Of a DNA stretch of 64,000 nt, positions 1 to 9,745 are shown piece after piece. How positions within the stretch are numbered: position 1 is the first letter of the stretch; each line of letters starts with the position of its first letter. The position numbers and the translations under genes were made by a program. Where the stretch lies: positions 11,337,001 to 11,401,000 of the forward strand of contig JARFJB010001976.1 in the NCBI GenBank assembly GCA_036346205.1, given 5' to 3'. A model generated the notes under the pieces. That model saw nothing but the letters and a program-made list of their open reading frames with translations, had not been told where the DNA came from and did not search any database. Source of the DNA: Vesta saturnalis (lineage: Eukaryota > Arthropoda > Insecta > Coleoptera > Lampyridae).

Positions 1-1734
1 ACTGGATCGATAACACACTTCAGTTCATCATTTAAGTAGCGCGAAAGTTCAATTGTCTTAAATACATGCAGAGCACCGTTTCTACAAGAAGAATGAACTT
101 TATCGAAAACCACATGGACGCATAGACTCTTACAACAAATTCAACGAGAGCCTTCAAATTGGCCGATGGATTCTCTGTAGCAAGATACAGCCGCAACAAC
201 CGGTTAGTTCGTAACCCACCTGGCGTGGATAATTTTTCCTGGATTGCGATTTGCCAAATTCGGGGACAATGGCCAGAGATAACTGCTTGACGTGCCTCAT
301 ACAAATATTGTTGATCATTGCTGAGATCTTTTGGATCGACTTCTAAGGAATTGCCTTGTATAGGCTCAAAATTAGCAACTGGCAATTGCTCACAATTTTC
401 AAGACATTTGCCAATTGGTCCAGAATATTCTTTGGGACCTGCAGTACCTGCGTCAAGATACTGGAACAAGTGTCTTAAGGGAAGTTCATTTGCGTGTAGT
501 TGGCAAATACACCACTGTAAAGGTCGTTTTAGTAGTATTTCAAAGTACCTAATTGCACCATTTTTGGTGCCAGTATTGACAACAGTGCCATCGCAACCAA
601 TAACACTAAGTTGATCCAACACTATACCACTTGTAACACAAAATCGTAAATACTTTGAGCGATCGATTTTCCAGTGCCAGAAGTTAAGGTAACATGACCT
701 ATATATCGAGCCCGGTTCCTCAACAAGATATATATTCTTCATTTATGGTTCTGCGATAAAAACGATTATCTATTTTCTCTTGGTATAATGTCTTATCCTT
801 CTGTCCATCAAAGAAAATACTTTCTATTGGTTCAAGAGTAGCTGCAGATGTGTTCCGGAGAGAACCTCTGTTCTTCTTGCGAGCTCTGCTTACTTTATTT
901 TGTCAATTATCTTTGATGAATCTTTTCTTGTTATAATTTCAACATCTTATAAGACTGCAGACGCGATTGCGGCAGCCGATCTGTCTGAAATACCAAACTG
1001 GTCACAGACTCTTGCTAGTGTTGGAAGCTGTAGCATCTTACGACATATTTACTTATTTGAAATACAACCTGAGGTTCCTGCTGTTTCTAATGTGCTCTTA
1101 GTCGTAACATTTACATCGGAAATAATGTTGGATGAGCTGCTGTTATTGTTCCGTTCCTTGTTCTTAGACTTTCTTTCTTCCAGTTTTTTATTCGTGCACT
1201 TTCTGCAACATCAATACCTCTGATAGCAATTCTTCTAACTGATCTTTGATCTAAAAGGAAATTTTGTTCTATAACAGGCACTTTTCGATTTTTCACATTG
1301 CAGAAATATCAAATAAATTAGTCTCACATGTGTTTTTAAAAGTCGTAACTTTTAACTGATAATTATCATTACGTCTTTTTTAGAAAATCTTATAAGCTTT
1401 AAATATTCATCAAGATACTTTTCCAACAGTTGAATTATACGTTCACGTGATACTGTAGGAACTGAAGACAGTTTCAAACAATTTCAATTTTTCTGCAACT
1501 AAACGAGATATTTCAAAAATGTTGGCTCCTTTTTGACGGCTGATTTTTGTCTTTTATGGAATGTCTTATAAAGGAGTACAGAACTAAAACATCTTTGACA
1601 GTTGGCAACACCATGTAACTTAGGTCACTAGGAGGTCCAAAATAGGGCAGTTCATTGTAGCTCTTGTAGGTTTTGTCATTATAGCACTCAGTTTCGCACG
1701 TTACTTTAAAATAACAAATCACAATCACAATCAC
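1..1734 (-). pseudogene. Decayed transposase-like gene of an arthropod multicopy family
   Basis: On the minus strand 742 to 32 reads open for 236 codons. It carries motifs such as GCDGTVVNTG, RPLQWCICQLHANELPLRHLF (split over two lines of a family-like block) and a GPIGK..ENC segment. The reading continues upstream (742 to about 1050) through segments such as VCDQFGISDRSAAAIASAVL, interrupted by TAA stops, and again at 1513-1734 with YFGPPSDLSYMV. Near position 110 the frame shifts, and the next frame runs off the left edge of the window. The GCDG and LHANELP blocks look like the catalytic core of a DDE-type transposase, as I remember it from multicopy 'uncharacterised' insect proteins; I cannot name the superfamily. 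The copy is clearly dead, with several stops and at least one frameshift. Confidence 0.6.
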
Positions 1735-2187
1735 TCAATACGTCGGCCGTAGCGATGCAAAGATGCCTTCCTACTAACGAACGGAATACAACATACGCCA
1801 CTACAGGTGGTATTCCCTCCTATTAATGGAGGAAATGAGATTATGTGGCGTTTAAATACTTCACAACTTATTAGTGATAAAAATATAAAAATACTCATTT
1901 TGTTGCAAAATATTGGATTGCTAGTATTTTGAGGTATGTTATATGATATAATAAAAAATATCGAATATTCTAAAAACCAAAAATTCATCGCCCTGTAGAG
2001 GGCAATAGATGTTATTGTTTTTGTTCTTTTTTCTGGAATCTAACCGTACGTATATCCACATTTTGGGACCTATTGGATTTAAAATTTTGACTTTAATTTT
2101 TCGGCCCACCCTAGTGCACGTGTACTGCGTAGGTATCTATTGTCATTACTTTAGGTTATGCACAACGTGCTCAGTGACAGTCGCAAA
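1735..2187. other. Intergenic; possible Tc1/mariner-type terminus
   Basis: No gene is seen. The minus strand at 2116-2091 reads CACTAGGGTGGGCCGAAAAA followed by TTAAAGTC, which resembles the terminus of Tc1/mariner-type elements. No partner end was found, so this is only suggestive. Confidence 0.3.
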
Positions 2188-3219
2188 ATGTCAGTTCCAA
2201 TCGAAACTTACTCCAAATTTGAAGTGCGAGCGATAATTTGTTTTTGGCTTGAAAATAACGAAACACCTACCGAAATTCATAAAAAAAATACTAAACACAT
2301 ACGGAGAAGGCATAAAAAAGTTTGTTTGGTGTCAGCAGTTCAAAAGTGGACGCATAAATCTGAACGATGATCCCGAAGGTTTGTGACGAAAACCATCAAG
2401 AACAAAAACGGATGGTATTCAATTAATGGTCTATGCACTGATTCGAGAAGATCGTCTGTTGAAAATACGGGAAAATGCTCCACTAACCGCATTCCTAAAA
2501 GCACTGTTCAAGAAACCGTATCTCAATTACATTATCGAAAAGTTGCTGCGAGACAGGTACCGAAACTGTTGACCGACCAACACAAAATGCAACGAATGGC
2601 GGCGAAAATTGAACTTTTAACGTGTTATCGTCAGGAAAACGGATTTATAGAGTCTATAATTACAGGAGATGAATTCTAAGTATACCTTCATAATCCCGAA
2701 TCAAAAAAAGACTCGATGACGTGAAGCATGTGAGTTTACAAAAAAATTTAAGGTTTAGCAGTCTGCAAAAAAGACAATGATAACTGTGTTCTGGGAAATG
2801 CAAGGCATTTTGCTAACAGAGTTTTTACAACCGAAAACGACAATTAACAGCGATTTTTATTGTCAAACCCACGAAAAACTGCACCAAGCCATTCGACAGA
2901 AACGAAGGGGAAGGTTGACAAAAGGAATCAGGTTGTTGCATGACAATGCAAGACAGCGCATATCAGCTCAGACGAACGGAGGCCTAGCTTCACAAACATA
3001 ATTGGGAAGTTATTGTCCATCCGCCCCATAGTCCAGACCTGGCTCCTGATTTTCACTTGTTTGATTTGTTAAAACGCATTTGTCGGGTAAAGGTTTGAAA
3101 ACGACGACGAACTTCAATATGAAGTAAGGCAGTTTTTAAAAATTTGGATTGTACCTGTTACTAAGAGGGTATACAGAAGCTTGTGCCTTAACATTGGCGC
3201 TGATTACGTTGAAAAGTAG
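2188..3219 (+). pseudogene. Mariner transposase relic
   Basis: A degenerate mariner (Tc1/mariner superfamily) transposase spread over three frames. The N-terminal part starts at an ATG at 2188. A helix-turn-helix-like segment (YGEG..KFVWCQQFKSGR) is visible in one frame, and VAARQVPKLLTDQHKMQRMA, typical of the mariner interdomain linker, in another. The catalytic triad is recognisable as ITGDE near 2670, LHDNAR near 2940 and PPHSPDLAP-DFHLF near 3030, as expected for a DD34D mariner. Stops and frameshifts occur near 2370, 2680 and 3000, so the gene is not functional. The family call is confident; the subfamily is not determined. Element ends were not located. Confidence 0.85.
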
Positions 3220-3558
3220 CTAAAAGTTCGTGCTTTTACTTATTGTATATTTAATTTCTATAAATAAACCGAACATCCCTAGTTCTATTACATTACTTGG
3301 ATATATTTAGGTATCCCATTTTTCTTCGATTAATTAAACTTTGGTTTTGGTTTTCTCCTTAGTGCATGTATATTTTTGTCGTCTGTAATGAGTATTTAAC
3401 CACATCAGTTTTGTTTTATGCGCAAGGCAAACGCGAGTGCATTTCCGTTTCGCCTACCTTTCAAAGTACATGTGTCTTAAGTTAACTTCCTTACATAAGG
3501 TATGCAATTGCTTTTAATTACATTTTGTATTAATTTATATCTGATAGGAAACCCTCCC
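3220..3558. other. Intergenic, nothing recognised
   Basis: AT-rich sequence after the mariner stop codon. No coding potential and no clear right terminal repeat were seen. Confidence 0.4.
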
Positions 3559-3673
3559 GAGTGTGTGTGTGTGTGTATGTGTGCGTGCGTGCGTGCGTGT
3601 GTGTGCGGGTGGGGTTGGGGTGCGGGGGTGTGGTCGCCGGCGTGCGGGCGCGGGCGTACGTGCGCGTGTGCTT
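3559..3673. repeat. GT/GC-rich microsatellite
   Basis: A run of GTGT passes into GCGT and GGGGTG units, alternating purine and pyrimidine. Open frames on both strands here (VCVCV, HTHTH) are by-products of the repeat. Confidence 0.9.
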
Positions 3674-4074
3674 CATGTATTACTTTCACCATGTTTGCCT
3701 ATAAAAGGTTTACTTAGTCATGCACACGCAAAGAAATCCTTTTATTATAAACTAAGAAATGTCATAAGAGACCCCTACAGGTCAATAATCTTTGACCTTG
3801 GCCACTCTATTTTTAGACTTCTAAGAATTGTAAAATGATGATGCAATTGCAATTTAAATTTTTGGCTTTTGACCTTGACGTACAAATTTCCCACTAAAAC
3901 GTTTGACCGCAGAGTGACCGTGTAATATGATGATGATGATAACATTTCAATTTCTATTTTTGAGAGATCCAAAATTTAAATTTCCCGCCAAAAGTTTGAC
4001 CTTGAAGAGATCCAAAAACTTACATTTCTCACCACCAGAGGGCGAGTGACGTTGAATTGGTCCAGAACCGGCCC
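3674..4074. repeat. Degenerate repeats with TTTGACCTT and CCCGCCAAAA motifs
   Basis: TTTGACCTT or a close variant recurs near 3790, 3868, 3900 and 3996. It comes with AAATTTAAATTTCCCGCC-like stretches that resemble the CAAATTCAAATTTTCCGCC block of the repeats at 43-44 kb and 61 kb. It may be an older member of that repeat family; the similarity is short. Confidence 0.4.
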
Positions 4075-4413
4075 CTAATCACTACTCCACTGCATTATGA
4101 CTTTATGCAATTTTGATTTTATTATGTTGCAGGAACCAGACCGACCTGAAGGAGGAGGTGCGCTGATCCACTCTGTACCGTGTTTAAAAGTGAATTGGGA
4201 TGTATTGGCAATATTTGAATTTGGCGAGTCTTGCTCTTCACTTAGTTCTTGAATGTCATCCGTTTCACTAGCAGACGAAACATGATTTTCTTCTTGGCAG
4301 TCACTTGATGAATCAGCTACATGATCAATGTCGTCGTCGTCATTCCACAGATTTCCTACTATCTTCTCGAGTTCCCTTAGAATTAACTTTCGGTTCATTT
4401 TCATGCAGCCCAA
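4075..4413 (-). pseudogene. piggyBac-like transposase N-terminal fragment
   Basis: A 112-codon reading frame. The first ~75 residues are acidic and Ser/Asp/Glu-rich (DDDDIDHVADSSSD, then a SASETDDIQELSEEQDS stretch), followed by FKHGTEWISAPPPSGR and CNIIKSK. An acidic leader followed by a G-T-x-W-x-x-x-PP-x-x-R segment and an 'NII' motif is the usual start of piggyBac (PGBD) transposases. The DDE catalytic domain that should follow is absent: the frame stops at the Ser-Asp end and unrelated repeats lie downstream. It is therefore a 5' fragment of a piggyBac element. It could be read as a short host protein, but no independent support was found. Confidence 0.6.
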
Positions 4414-4834
4414 TCAGACTCACAATTGCATACAAACTAAAACTTCAAGGTAATATAGACATGCATTTATATATCTACTACCCCTTCAAGAGTTGGGAAA
4501 GTTTTCTTTTATTGTAAAAACCAAAACTTTCACTAAATACCTTATGTAAACGACGAAGTCATTATCTAGATACCTCATTAGATAAACATGATCTTTGAAA
4601 GCAATTATATTTTGTTAAAGAATGAAGGGTTCATTAGGCCCGTTTGCCCGGTAATGAGGCTTTAATCAAAAATGATGGGTAATTAGTAATTACCATTTTG
4701 GAGGAATTCTAAAATGCATTAACTCAAATTACATTTATTAATAGAAATATTCTAGTGTTAATTCTTGTTCGGGCCTAAGAAGCCCCCCTTGCCCGGATAA
4801 GGGTTAACATAACGTAAGGTAAGTCTAAAGCTTA
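4414..4834. other. Intergenic, nothing recognised
   Basis: AT-rich. A short GCCCGG/TTGCCCGG motif recurs near 4640 and 4795 without a clear larger repeat. Confidence 0.3.
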
Positions 4835-5310
4835 ATTAAATATGAATGAAAATGGTTGAAACTGTATTACTGACATCTTATGGAAGCGGGCGGATTAGGA
4901 ATTTTTTTTAAGTTAACATGTGTTTGTGTGTATAATCTCTATCTCACATGAAGTTTTAAACGTCATTCTGACATAGATTATTGTTTTTGTTTCTGCAATG
5001 TTGCCTGTTTTCGTTATGAACGAACAAAAAACAGGTTGCATAGTTATCCTAAACAATTGTAATTAAAATTATTTCATTTCTTTTAACTTAGCATCTAGAT
5101 GTCTATCAACCTCTGTCTGACATGAAGTTTTAAACGTGTTTGACATATTATTGTTTTTGTTTTTACAAGGTTGCCTATTTTCGTATGAATTTATCATAAA
5201 GGAGGTTGCATAATTATCCTAAAAAGAATTCTTATTATTTCATTTCGTTTAATTTCCATCTTGTAAGTTGGAAGGTCGTGTGGTGTTCCACACCAGATAT
5301 TTATATGTGC
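4835..5310 (+). repeat. Dispersed repeat R1, uninterrupted copy with two internal units
   Basis: Two related units lie in tandem, each with CATGAAGTTTTAAACG, then TTGCCTGTTTTCGT or a variant, then GGTTGCATA.TTATCCTAAA. The second ends with TTGTAAGTTGGAAGGTCGTG and a GTGTGG-TGTT-CCACAC hairpin. The same sequence in the opposite orientation occurs at 53655-54003 and 56500-56600, where it is split by a mariner element, and partial copies are at 41430-41510, 52138-52335 and 58075-58235. No coding region is seen. The class is unknown: it could be a non-autonomous DNA element. Confidence 0.75.
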
Positions 5311-5908
5311 AAAAATTTTTTTTGTGCTCTTAGTAGCCCATCTGATGTACAAGTATATTGTTGCCAATATGAGCGATTATGACGTTTCGATAAGCAAAAT
5401 TTCTGAAAACGGAACGATAATGAATGTATCCATTGTAATAGGCCAAAGATTAGTTTAGTCTGAGATTCTTGGTAAAGCTTAGGGCGACTAAGCTACGGGA
5501 GTTAATTCTTACATGAGAAGAGTAACTAAAAGGATGCAATTTCGTCAATTATGACACGACTAGAAAACAAAACTTTAATATCTTATCTTAAATTAAAGAA
5601 TTTGAAAACGTCCAAAAAATTAACGCTGCACTTCCAATGATCCCGGTCCCATAATTAATTTTCCCACATTAATTCCTGTCACATCCTTAAAAGCATGCTA
5701 ACCGTAATTTTATTTACTCTTAGGCTTAATTCCGAATTAATTTGACTTAATCCGGGTTTGAGTCTTTCCCGTTTCATTGACTACCCGCTTCAACTATCAT
5801 TTAGAATTTGTCCAAACTCAACTGCTCATTGAAAGTTATTCAAAGCCGCATTACTCGTTGTAATCATGTTACATTTGTTTTTCGTTATCATCAATGCTGA
5901 CTTATCCT
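5311..5908. other. Intergenic, nothing recognised
   Basis: No reading frame, repeat or RNA-like structure was recognised. Confidence 0.3.
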
Positions 5909-5916
5909 GTATATAT

Positions 5917-5988
<72 letters not shown>
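5909..5988. repeat. (TA)n microsatellite
   Basis: About 80 bp of nearly pure TA repeats. Confidence 0.95.
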
Positions 5989-5991
<3 letters not shown>

Positions 5992-6094
5992 TATCCATGT
6001 AAATTGATAAATTAAATGCTCATCCAATCGAAAGTTTACATGGCGTGTTCGCTTTTCCAGTATGCGAAAACCTACATTACAACGATGGCTAAAT

Positions 6095-6220
6095 AGTATA
6101 TTAAGTATTAAGAACAGTAAGGACAGTTTACCGATCGACGTTCGCTCAGTCGCCAATATTGGAGGAGATCGGTAAACTCTTACTGTTCGAAATGCTTATG
6201 CTATTTTTTGTCGATCAACA
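6095..6220. repeat. Hairpin repeat, copy 1 of 2
   Basis: The arms AGAACAGTAAGG-ACAGTTTACCGATC and GATCGGTAAACT-CTTACTGTTCG pair across a loop at about 6140-6165. A related hairpin with similar flanks (TGCT.AT.CT.TTTTTTG) occurs at 57606-57720. Two diverged copies that keep the same fold suggest a small palindromic element or a structured RNA. Confidence 0.6.
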
Positions 6221-6714
6221 ATACACTTGATGGCAAAAGGTAGGCAAACACATTTTATTTTATCTCAAAATTGCTTAAAGATGACCACAAGCCGAGCCAC
6301 AAGCGTATGTATTGTTTCCTTAGTAACCTGAATGTTAATGTGACAGTTGTAAAATAATTGTGTCAAAATTCTGCTAATCAAGGCGACAAAATTCTGCATG
6401 ATGATGAAGTGTTAGAACAGTTTCTACGTCTCAACAAGCAATACATTCTGTGAATACAAATCTTCTTGAAACGGTCGGTATTACCATTTCCAATTGTAAC
6501 AATTGTACATTTAATTTTAATATTAATAAATAATACTATACCCAAAACTCTGGCAGGTGTTTCAGTAAACTATGAATTTCACTTATGTTCGCTGAACGGT
6601 AAGTAAATTACTACCGTTCAGTTAGACTCATTAAACAGAAAATGCCACCTACTGTTGTCAAAACAGTGACAGTAAGTTGACAAATATGAACGATCGCACA
6701 AAAGTAGTTTTCGC
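6221..6714. other. Intergenic, one short perfect hairpin
   Basis: CTGAACGGTA and TACCGTTCAG pair at 6592-6621 with a 10-base loop. Nothing else was recognised. Confidence 0.35.
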
Positions 6715-7180
6715 AAATGCTGTTTACATTTTGGTGCAGGCTGTTCTTTTACCGAGAGCCGAGGATAAAATATTGGCACAAGGTGACAGCGCACGTGTTG
6801 AATACATTTTAATCGTTCACATAAATTAGAAAAATTAAATTTTGAAATATTTGTTGACAAATGTCAAATTAAATACTAAAAAGTTTATATATTTAGTTAT
6901 ATACATTTTTCTTTATGTATTAAAAGTAACGATGTTTTTTAATCGTTTCTTTTAATACATAAACATGGTATATAACTAAATATATAAACTTTATGTATTT
7001 AATTGACATCTGTCATCAAATATTTCAAATAGTTTTTCTTATTTTATGTAAATGATTACAAAAAATTTTGTTCGCAACACGTGCGCTGTCACATTTTTGG
7101 TTCTCGGCCTTATATTTTATCCCTCGGCTACGTCTCTTGTAAAAAAGAACGGCCTCGCACCAAGAAATGTGTAAACAGGG
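6715..7180. mobile_element. Foldback (palindromic) element next to ZNF622
   Basis: The sequence reads into itself around about 6937. CTGTTTACA and GGTGC.GGC.GTTCTTTT at the left are matched by the inverted copies at the right, followed by GAGGATAAAATAT and ATCCCTCGG, and GACAGCGCACGTGTTG and CAACACGTGCGCTGTC. The two arms are about 220-240 bp. No gene lies inside. No clear target duplication was found at the ends. This has the form of a MITE/foldback element lying about 270 bp upstream of the ZNF622 start codon. Confidence 0.75.
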
Positions 7181-7447
7181 CACTAGTTACGAAAATAACT
7201 AGAATTAATGTCATACACGTACATAAGATTAATTCATAATTATTACAAAATGTACATTTTTGGAAACAAATAACTGTTATTTTTTGCTTAGACTAACTTT
7301 TAATGCAAATAACGGTTTGGCAACACAGCAGCTGTCAAGTTGTCAAAAATATATAACCTAAAAATTCATCTGTAAAAGGTAAGTGCGATTATTGCACAAC
7401 TATTTAAATAAATCAATTTTTTTAGAACAATACAAAATTACATTAAA

Positions 7448-8628
7448 ATGTCACAATTCACATGTATATCCTGTAGAGTAGCATTTGAAAATGGTGATAC
7501 ACAAAGATTACATTATAAATCCGATTGGCATCGTTACAATCTGAAGCGGAAAGTAGCAGAAATACCACCAGTCACTTCAGAAGAATTTCAACGTCGTGTA
7601 GTTCAACAACAAATTGAAAATGAGAAAAAATCACAATCATCTTACTGTGAACCCTGTCATAAAACTTTCACAAATGAGAAAGCATTTGACAATCATGTAA
7701 ACTCTAAAAAGCATAAGGAGAACGTCATAAAATTTGAGGAAGCAGGAGTTTTTGCTGTTAACAAACCGTTAAACAATCTTTCAGAGGATAAAGAAGATGA
7801 TAGCGACATTGAAGAAGTTGATTCGGATGAATGGGATGAAGACATTGAGAATCCGATTGATAACAACAATTGCTTGTTTTGCGCACATCATAGTCGTAGT
7901 ATTGTACGAAATGTACGACATATGACTTCTGCACATTCCTTTTTTGTGCCTGATGTGGAATACTGCAATGATTTACGTGGTCTACTTTGTATCTTGGTGA
8001 AAAAATTACAAAAGGTAAAAGCATTTTATGTTTAGAGTCTTTAGTCACTGCATACTATTTTAGGGTATATGTGCTTGTGGTGTAATGAAAAGGGGAAATC
8101 GTTCCATTCAGCAGATGCGGCACGAAAACATATGATTGATAAAGGGCACTGTAAAATGATCCATGAAGGTGTCGCATTAGCCGAATATGCTGATTTTTAC
8201 GATTATTCATCTTCATATCCAGATGCTGATGATAAAACTGTAAATAAAGATGAAGAAGTGGAAATAGCCGAGCTTGATGGTGGTGATTATCAACTTGTGT
8301 TACCATCAGGAATGGTTGTTGGGCATCGAAGCTTGATGAGATATTATCAACAAAGTATTGATCCCAATCGGCAGGTAGCGATAACTCGTAATAGTAAGAA
8401 GTTACATAAGGTATTAGCACATTATCGTGCATTGGGATGGAGTGCATCTCAACAAGAAGCGATTGCCAGGTAATTATAATTAGAGTTTTTTACTTCTAAT
8501 TTATTCACTTTTTTAGAAATGCAAGGGATGTACATTTTATGAAACGTATGCAAGCAAAATTACGAACTAAACTAGAAACAAAAGCGAATAAATTACAAAC
8601 ACATTTCCGCCAGCAAGTTAATTTCTAA
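7448..8628 (+). CDS. Znf622: ZNF622/REI1-like zinc finger protein (60S ribosome maturation)
   Basis: Three exons: 7448-8014, about 8064-8469 and 8517-8628, about 361 residues in all. The protein starts MSQFTCISC, with C6-x2-C9 and H22/H28 as a first zinc finger. YCEPCHKTF is a second, CLFCAHHSRS a third and CLWCNEKGKSFH a fourth. An acidic stretch (EDKEDDSDIEEVDSDEWDED) lies between the second and third. LPSGMVVGHRSLMRYY and the C-terminal FRQQVNF end match the REI1/ZNF622 family. Family members are cytoplasmic factors that help release shuttling factors from pre-60S subunits; that role is inferred here. Intron 2 is in phase (AG|GTAATT...TTTTTAG|A). Intron 1 is not: AAG|GTAAAAG to TTTTAG|GG leaves the protein one base out of frame, so a one-base sequence error or an unusual splice is needed. 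The human protein is longer (about 477 residues). Confidence 0.88.
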
Positions 8629-8670
8629 ATAGGAAAATTCATCTTTTTACGTTACCCTATTTTTCTTATT

Positions 8671-8680
8671 AATAAATAAA
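8671..8680 (+). terminator. Polyadenylation signals for ZNF622
   Basis: Two overlapping AATAAA hexamers lie 43-52 bases after the ZNF622 stop codon. Confidence 0.65.
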
Positions 8681-9582
8681 TGTTATATCATGTAATATTA
8701 AAAATTTAATTATATTACTGACCATTTTTGGGGTTAATAGCTGAACGTATTTTGATTTTTAATCAAAATACATATAACCTTAATTTACGAACCTAAAGAT
8801 ACGCAGGTAGCAAAAGTAAACAACAAAATTTGCTGTCGCCTTAAATTAACAAAAATGTTATGTTGGCCATCGACAATGTTGAATTCATTTGTTATCCTTT
8901 AAAAACTGTTTTTAATGCTTTGTTAGTAATTTTTTCTGTTATAAGTTAGTATATAAGGTTACATTACTGACAATTTGAATTCAGTAGTTGCGTATTACAT
9001 CTAGAAGTGTTTTGCAAAAATGAATTTCTATATAACCTCAATTTATTCTGTGATTAAGATGTCTATTTAAAAGTAAGGTAGATATAAGCAGTATATAGTT
9101 ATGTTAACAAGTTCCTCTAAATAAATGTGTACGTTTTTATTTAAAACATTTAAATATTAATATTTATAGTTTTGGCTAGTAGAGGACGCTATTAATAGAC
9201 ATATTTTGTTATGGACTCAGCTAGTCATCCATGTGGGACTAGTGTAAATAAAAATTAATGAATGCCTGACATTAGTTGTCAGCATTCTGATGTCTCATTC
9301 TGTTTTCTACCTTAAAGTTGATCAATACTTCGATTCTGATCACAATTATTAATTAATAATGAGTTTTAAGGTGCTTCTGTACTAAGAAAAAATTTCGCTT
9401 TTAAAAGATGGTAACACTCATTACTCATTTTAAACCTATTATGTAAAGGTTTACAATAGTACCTTAGTTAAGCTGTTCCAACAATTCTTCAACTTGTTTG
9501 TGAACCATATTTTAGTTGTCAGCAAAATGCATTTTCTACCTGAAATACTATATACCGGGTGATTCACGTCGAAGGTACCTTA
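8681..9582. other. Intergenic, nothing recognised
   Basis: AT-rich with no coding potential. The last three bases before 9583 (9580-9582) are the left copy of the Harbinger TTA target duplication. Confidence 0.35.
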
Positions 9583-9619
9583 TAGCGGGTTACACATGCA
9601 TGGATTTAGTGGCGCCAGT
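9583..9619. repeat. Left terminal inverted repeat of Harbinger
   Basis: Matches the right end in reverse complement with one missing T in the GGGTT run. Confidence 0.95.
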
Positions 9620-9745
9620 ACTAACGCCAGTTTAACTTTCATGCCAGTAAAGGTTTACACGCTCATCTTAGATTTTATCTCGCCAGTCTCATTTGTTGAA
9701 TGCAAGGTGTCAAGTGATTGTATAAAGAGGTCTCTTTATATAAAA

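Noticed and set aside
318..614. 98-codon plus frame
   Set aside because: Opposite-strand shadow of the transposase relic at 32-742.
4835..5310. Repeat R1 as a Helitron
   Set aside because: TC after A and a hairpin are present near one end, but the hairpin is at the wrong end for that orientation and no CTRR terminus was found, so the class is left open.
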